From Dolomedes plantarius (lineage: Eukaryota; Arthropoda; Arachnida; Araneae; Dolomedidae): a stretch of 64,000 bases of DNA. The notes under the pieces were generated by a model. The model had not been told where the DNA came from. It did no database searches and saw only the letters and a program-made list of their open reading frames with translations. The stretch lies in the NCBI GenBank assembly GCA_907164885.2, contig OU015501.1, forward strand, positions 60,501,119-60,565,118, read 5' to 3'. Numbering within the stretch: the first letter of the stretch is position 1; every line of letters begins with the position of its first letter. The position numbers and the translations under genes are program-made. This document shows, one piece after another, positions 58,654-64,000 of this stretch.

Positions 58654-58950
58654 CTATCTCGAGGACATAAAAAAATATGAATGAGAAGCTGTGTTATTAT
58701 TGTGTATAGTTGACGCATTATTAGTTATTTGAGTGTTGTTAACGTTTGTTGCAGGTGAAGTAGGTGTCGAAATAGATGGAGATTGAGGTAGTTCTGAATC
58801 CTGAATAACGCTGACATCTAACGAATTGTCATGCATATGACCACCATTATCTCCCTGATTGTTCACTGTTTCCCTTAAACTAGTTAAATTTTCGTTACCA
58901 GTTATATCTGTAATGTTGGCATTGCTACAACCGGTAAACGGTTGAAACAC
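58654..58950 (-). pseudogene. Asn/Ser/Thr-rich frame of unknown function in the LTR element
   Basis: A 98-codon open frame begins MFQPFTGCSNANITDITGNE and is rich in Asn, Ser and Thr, with the low-complexity run SISTPTSPATNVNNTQITNN. No domain is recognised. It lies on the same strand as the proposed orientation of the retrotransposon, so it may be part of a gag-like protein; chance is also possible. Confidence 0.25.
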
Positions 58951-59600
58951 TATCTGATATGAACCGTAACTTCTAAAATTGCATTAAACATTTGTGGTAT
59001 ATTGCGACAAATTAAACTTGAATCAAAATTACCTAATAACAACTTACATTATACTTCAGAGATTGCATATAAAATAAAACAAGAAACCATTGACAAATTA
59101 TTATACCTTTCACAAAAAATTCATAACAATGTACGCTCCACTGAAACTAAACCTCGAACCTAGTCAAAAATCTAAATCATAACAACCAGTCTCTGTTTCA
59201 AAGTAATATAAAAAAAATTTACAACTTGCCTACAGTTAGTTTACTCACATATCCGAACTCCTACAGTGCCAACGAAGCATACGTCCCAAAACCTTTACAA
59301 AAAAAATTGTATGCTCTGCTTAAAATAAGCCACATCATATCGAACCCAAAAACTCAACAAAACAAATCAAAATCTCCTTCAAAACTCAAAACCACTAAAC
59401 TGAAAAACCACTTTTCGATCCCAAAAATCATGCTGACCTGTTTAGCTGAAAATATGCACTCGAAACATCGTATACAAGAGTAATCAAAAAAAAATTTAAG
59501 TAGCAACTGTTTTTAAAATGAACAAGATAAAATTTGGACTCCACTGTAGATGTAAAAAAAATTAATTGGAAATATGAAAAGAAAAGGTCAATATTTTATG

Positions 59601-59860
59601 CACAAAATTTCTCGCTTGAAAGTCTCAACGTGCAGAGGAATTTACAATTTCGCGTATTTGGAGAAAAACCATCTTGCAGATGCATTGTTACATTTCAGGA
59701 GTAATTCTGGTGCAAAAATAGGAATAAACGAAATTTGTTAACTGGAATTAATAAAAACACAAAATTTCTCGTATGAGAGTCTCAACGTGCAGAGGAATTT
59801 ACAGTCTCGCGTATTTGGAGAAAAACCATCTTGCAGAAGCATTTGATACCCCCTCAGAAG
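59601..59860. repeat. Two tandem 157-base repeats inside the LTR element
   Basis: cacaaaatttctcg..gtctcaacgtgcagagg and the following block up to ccatcttgcaga occur at 59601 and again at 59758, offset 157 bases, with few differences. They are non-coding and possibly regulatory for the element. Confidence 0.85.
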
Positions 59861-60717
59861 CATTTCGTGTGAAAAAAAAATTATATGGAAAAAAATTAAG
59901 GTAATTTTCGATTTGTCCTAGAACCCAAACAAATTATAATTCCCGTCTGACCATGAGACCAGCTTTTAACGGCAAAGGGGATTGTAGAAAAAACTTAGCA
60001 CCAGGCAAGACCAAAAAATCCAGTGATATGAAGCCCAAAACAAAATTTTAAAAAATTGACCTGACATGTAGAATTGCAATCGAAAATTTTATCAATACTT
60101 AGTATGCAAATATACCACAAATTTACACAATGGAAAACACATATTTTGAACACATCAATTGTAATTATTATTCTTTAACCTCATCAGAGCAAACAAATGC
60201 CAAATCAGAACCTATATCATTCAATGTATCAATAATTATGCACCACATGTTAGCAAAAACAATTTAAATCAAAGGAATGCACGCTTCATAATACACCTTT
60301 AAAATATCTACCATAAATTCATACATAACTCGTATACAAAATTTCTGTGCCAAAAATTGAAGTTACTAAGATTAAGCCTCTACTGTTTAACTGAACCAGG
60401 ATATCAAAAACACCATATACGAATACACTAAAAAAACTGACTGAAATAATTGAAGTAAATTTAAATATAACTCAAGCATCAAATACCTATAATTTCACTA
60501 TCATAAAATGCTACCACAATTATTTAAATCAAAATCACACACATATATATATAAAATTTGCGTATTTAATAGTCTAAACAAACACTTAAAATCATCATGC
60601 AAAAACAAGTATTTTACTATTTTTCTCCACCCCAAAAAAATTATTTTAAAGAAATTATTTATAATCATACAAAAAAATCTGTCATGCTTTCAAATGTGAA
60701 TTCTGTTGTAAACGCCA

Positions 60718-60735
60718 CTCTATTGCACGGCGCCA
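60718..60735 (-). promoter_or_regulatory. Putative tRNA primer-binding site
   Basis: TGGCGCCGTGCAATAGAG begins one base downstream of the 5' LTR on the minus strand. A TGG start (complement of the tRNA CCA end) and a position adjacent to the LTR are what a reverse-transcription primer site requires. The exact tRNA is not assigned. Confidence 0.6.
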
Positions 60736-60736
60736 T

Positions 60737-61027
60737 TGTTGTATCTAACTTTTTATTTTACTACTTTTTTTAATTTATTTATTTCAAACAAAGCAGTATT
60801 AATTATTTTAAATTTACTCCTTATATTTAAAACGTATAGTGGTTAGTATTGCGTTGTGTAATCATTCTCCTAACTAAAACAATAACCTAGATTCTGTGGC
60901 TAACAGAAATTCACAAATGATTACTCACAAAACATGACAGACACAATTTTAACTGAGGGATCAAACCAAAAAAATTATTCATTACCTTTATACAAGTTAA
61001 TATAATCTTATCACCTTACGTTAAACA
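60737..61027 (-). repeat. 5' LTR of the minus-strand retrotransposon
   Basis: This is the partner of 56515-56805. The orientation is set by the primer-binding-like sequence next to it. Confidence 0.8.
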
Positions 61028-61674
61028 AACACATCAAAACCACATTTGGAGGAATAAATTGATTGGTGTAGGATCAAAACTAGTAAGCTTCATTTTTTAG
61101 CATGTTTTTATTAACTTGCTTTCTTGTTTGTGTGTGTTTGTGTGTTTGTCCAGTACAAATCTTGCAATCGAATTTTAACTAATTTCCCGACTAGCGAGAC
61201 ATTTGAAACGTTTAGAATAGCTCAGAACACGATGACAATGCATTTTTTTAATACTTTTAGCCATCTTCAAGCAGATTTTTACCATGTTTTTATTATTTTC
61301 AGTTAATTTTGTTTTGTAGACTGGTGCAGCCATCTGTCGGCCGGGACGGGAACGAAAAGTTAAACGCAAGTCAACTTCCAATTAACTTCATTTTCTTTCA
61401 AGTTGATGGGATAATTCATCAAAAAATTTTTTAAAAAGTATTAATTAATACATAGAATTGTCAAGTTTATATGATTCAACAGAAAATTTAAAAACATGGT
61501 ATATAAAAAGTACTTTTTATCTTGTAATTATTTAAAATTTGGGTTAAGGATACTATTTTGTAGTATTTCAATGAGTTAAAAACGAAAATTTTGAGAAAAC
61601 CACTTACTGATAAAAAGTGCCAATTTTTCTAAAGGTAATTTCAAATTTATATCTTCAAAAACGCATCAGATATA
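61028..61674. other. Non-coding spacer
   Basis: It contains a short GT-rich run (61120-61152). No gene or repeat family is recognised. Confidence 0.45.
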
Positions 61675-63086
61675 CACTCATGGACAAAAAAATTAGCGCA
61701 CCAAGAAATAATTGCGGTATCGTAACAAACTTGCAATGAAGGTACATGTCGGGGAGATATGCAAATGATTAGAAATGCAGCGTGATTGCGCATTACGTAT
61801 AGCCGGTAGAGGGCGTTGAACATCGTACTCTGTGGAGTATAAAACAGGTAACCAAAGCTTGTTTGAGTGTGCTGAATCATTTACAAAGGAAGAGCTGAGA
61901 TAGACATGCCATTACGCCGTGTTCGAAGACAATATAAGCAGTTGTCGCAGTTTGATACGGGGAGAATCGTCGGGATGATGGAAGCTGGGTGGTCAGCAAG
62001 GTGAGTAGTTCGTCAATTAGGCCGCTCTGATTGTGTTGTGAGGAGGTGTTGGGACCAGTGGACCCGAGAGATGTCATGTACACGAAAACCAGGCTCAGGA
62101 CGCCCTCGACAGACCAGTCGTTGAGAAGACCGCCACATCGTAAGAAATGCACGCGTACAGCCAACTGCTTCATCGGCCGCCATCCAGGCACAGGTAGCAC
62201 CTTCACTAGGGGCCTCTGTGTCTTCTCGAACTATACGAAGGCGTCTGGCTGAAGGACAGTTGGTACCGCGGCGCCCATTACGTATGCTGCCCTTGACGCC
62301 CACCCATCGACGCCTCCGTTTGGAGTTTTGCCGCGCACGAGGAAACTGGACTGCAGCGGAATGGAACCAGGTCGTCTTTAGCGACGAATCCAGATTCAAT
62401 CTCGGCAGTGATGACACTCGTGTTCGTGTGTGGAGAGCCCGTGGTGAACACTTCAATCCCGCCTTTGCTGTACAGCGACACATCACTCCCACAGCTGGTG
62501 TGATGGTATGGGGTGCCATTGCCTACAATACACGGTCACCCCTAGTATTGTTCCGTGGCACCATGACAGCCCAGCGGTATGTTCATGAAATCCTGCAACC
62601 ACATGTGTTGCCACTCATGCAACGGCTCCCAGGAGCCATTTTTCAACAAGATAATGCTCGGCCTCATACGGCAAGGGTGTCACAAGACTGTCTCCGCACT
62701 GTTACTACCCTTCCTTGGCCTGCCCGATCCCCAGATTTGTCTCCAATCGAGCATATCTGGGATCATTTGGGACGACGAGTTGGGCATCCCACGAGTTTGA
62801 ACGAACTAGAGGCAAGGTTACAGCAAATATGGAACGAAATGTCTCAAGACATCATACAGAACTTGTATGACTCAATGCCCGATCGTATCGCATCGTGCAT
62901 TCGCGCTAGAGGGGGTCCAACGGAGTATTAACTCCTCCGTTCTTTTGCCTTTTTCTCTGAAATAAATTATCCTTTTTCTTTGATTTTCTTATCATTTACT
63001 TATATCAAAGTAGTCATTACGTATGTAAAATTTCGTTTCATTTTGACGACTCCTTCTTGGTGCGCTAATTTTTTTGTCCATGAGTG
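61675..63086 (+). mobile_element. Tc1-like transposon, nearly intact
   Basis: This 1412-base element has excellent terminal inverted repeats: cactcatggacaaaaaaatt continuing agcgcacc on the left, and ggtgcgctaatttttttgtc continuing catgagtg on the right. TA lies at 61673-61674 and 63087-63088. The transposase frame is interrupted only by two stops. It is a different family from the Tc1 at 49858. Confidence 0.93.
61906..62931 (+). pseudogene. Tc1-like transposase, 342-codon frame with two in-frame TGA stops
   Basis: The ATG at 61906 (MPLRRVRRQYKQLSQFDTGR) and the final TAA at 62929-62931 are in the same frame, with no indels. Only codons 33 (TGA, 62002-62004) and 73 (TGA, 62122-62124) interrupt it, and in both places CGA (Arg) would fit the family context. 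The C-terminal 237 codons (from 62218) are open and contain the catalytic core: Asp in VFSDESRF (residue 160), Asp in FQQDNARPH (249) and Glu in SPDLSPIEHIW (282), with 32 residues between the last two by count. The protein ends in ARGGPTEY. A truncated catalytic domain without its N-terminal DNA-binding part could be made from the internal Met at 62218, but it should not bind the termini. Confidence 0.88.
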
Positions 63087-63088
63087 TA

Positions 63089-64000
63089 GTTCTTTGCTCT
63101 TTGTCGAAATAAAAAAGGACTGATGGAGGTTGCTAGATTTGATATTACATCACTCAATTGTGTTACATATATGTAGAGAAGAGTATTATTGTGTAAAATA
63201 TCTATAAATGTCTTATAATTGACATTTTTCGTGATGGAACAGTGTAGCCTGGTGAGAACATTACAAACACTTGCCCTTTTTTCTGCCATCAAATTTGGCT
63301 TTTGGTACATTACAGTCAGGTCATATGCATTCATTTGACATTATTCTAACCCAAACTTTTCCATTGTCAAACAAATAGTGCGAAAAGATTCGCGATTGTT
63401 CAAAAGTCCTTTTAGGATGAGATTTACGGCACTGTAACATATGCTTGGTATGATGTCTGGCTGCAACTTGTTTGAAATCTCGTGAGCATATACACTTGTG
63501 ACATTTAATAAAGGAATGAGTATTTGAAAAAAAAGTATGTGTCCGAGGTACAGCAATGAAGAATGTAAATAGATTCATAATTAGAAACTTTGAAAAATTA
63601 GACCTAAATTATTTTATTTTCCTAATAGAAATTTATTTAAGTTAGGAACAAATTTGTAGAGGAGAAAACAGTTTTAAATATGACAGTAACCAAAAAGTCC
63701 TGTTCATTTCAGACGGTCTAATTAGCTCTCGTGTAGCCAAAAAATGACAGTAGCGTTCTCAACCAAACCAAACCAAACCTATTTATTTGAGTATGGGAAA
63801 TAAGGGACTAAATAAATGGTTTTAGCTCGAGTAAATGCCAACACTAAAAATGTTTGAAGTATTAAAAATTTAAATTATTGTTTCTGCAATACCTCTCCTC
63901 TACATACTTTGTTAGTGTGTATATTAAATTACATGTTTCTCTGTATTATGATTTATTCTCCCTTCTGACCCTCAGTTATATTATGCCCTTCCGTTAAACT
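63089..64000. other. Non-coding DNA, no gene recognised
   Basis: The overlapping minus-strand frames at 63065-63578 show no family resemblance. A pentameric repeat lies at 63757-63777. Confidence 0.45.
63757..63777 (+). repeat. (AACCA)n short tandem repeat
   Basis: Four units of aacca/aaacc occur in a row, followed by tatttatttgag. Confidence 0.85.

Larger units (their letters stand above)
56515..61027 (-). mobile_element. Degenerate LTR retrotransposon, about 4.5 kb
   Basis: Two direct repeats of identical length, 291 bases (56515-56805 and 60737-61027), differ at about 11 positions by eye and start and end TG..CA. Read on the minus strand, the repeat at 60737-61027 is the 5' LTR. One base after it lies a primer-binding-site-like TGGCGCCGTGCAATAGAG (60735-60718). 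The 3.9 kb interior holds no recognisable gag, protease, reverse transcriptase or integrase, only short open pieces. No purine-rich tract precedes the other LTR, and the flanks show no 4-6 bp duplication. It is therefore a non-autonomous or heavily decayed element, with superfamily unassigned. Confidence 0.75.

Noticed and set aside
62013..62519. 168-residue minus-strand open frame
   Set aside because: It is antisense to the Tc1 transposase at 61906-62931, whose frame carries the catalytic triad.
1..64000. CRISPR arrays, bacterial operons, Shine-Dalgarno sites, riboswitches, rRNA genes
   Set aside because: The window is eukaryotic by its transposon content, and no repeat-spacer arrays, rRNA cores or bacterial-type gene clusters were seen.

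Overview
This is an AT-rich eukaryotic genomic window, most likely from an arthropod and plausibly an arachnid. No host gene can be supported with confidence. The recognisable content is almost entirely transposable elements, together with (TA)n and (CA)n microsatellites and long stretches of low-complexity non-coding DNA. The arthropod call rests on the mix of Tc1/mariner families, DUF4817-type transposases, a Jockey-like LINE, Helitrons and tRNA-derived SINEs. It is inference, not a species identification.

Layout. 1-10 kb: non-coding DNA with a large fold-back repeat (2929-4080), a possible solo LTR (about 4632-4965) and a tRNA-like SINE (7579-7716). 10.2-19.2 kb: the densest part. A Tc1-like relict (10313-11581) is followed by three DNA transposons packed end to end: a mariner-superfamily element with a full-length ORF (12332-14205), a Tc1-like element (14208-17852) split by a 5'-truncated LINE (15281-17724), and a DD41D element (17859-19161). 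19.2-26.5 kb: a SINE (22872-23115), an internally deleted mariner with long inverted arms (23442-24223) and a second, inverted DD41D copy (24475-25777). 29.2-30.7 kb: a non-autonomous Helitron. 34.1-37 kb: a Tc1 relict carrying the third DD41D copy (35161-36461). 42.2-43.5 kb: a second copy of the 10-kb Tc1-like relict. 46.7-54.2 kb: a small MITE, a hAT-type MITE with a perfect 8-bp target duplication, a structurally intact Tc1-like transposon with a complete 346-residue transposase (49858-51267), a second Helitron and another DUF4817-type element (52434-54186). 56.5-61.0 kb: a degenerate LTR retrotransposon with two 291-bp LTRs. 61.7-63.1 kb: a Tc1-like element whose transposase is broken only by two stops, each explicable as CGA to TGA.

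The elements do not form a pathway; they are independent insertions. What links them is history: nesting, shared TA target sites, frequent contact with TA microsatellites, and three copies of one family in the same window. The strongest candidates for recent or current activity are the intact Tc1 at 49858-51267 and the uninterrupted LINE reverse-transcriptase frame at 15680-17724. The least conventional items are the fold-back repeat at 2929-4080, the A7 frameshift shared by two DD41D copies, the near-complete transposase with Asn in place of the third catalytic Asp, and an unrecognised reading frame inside the LTR element. Boundaries were read by eye from inverted repeats and TA duplications. 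No alignment or database search was run.
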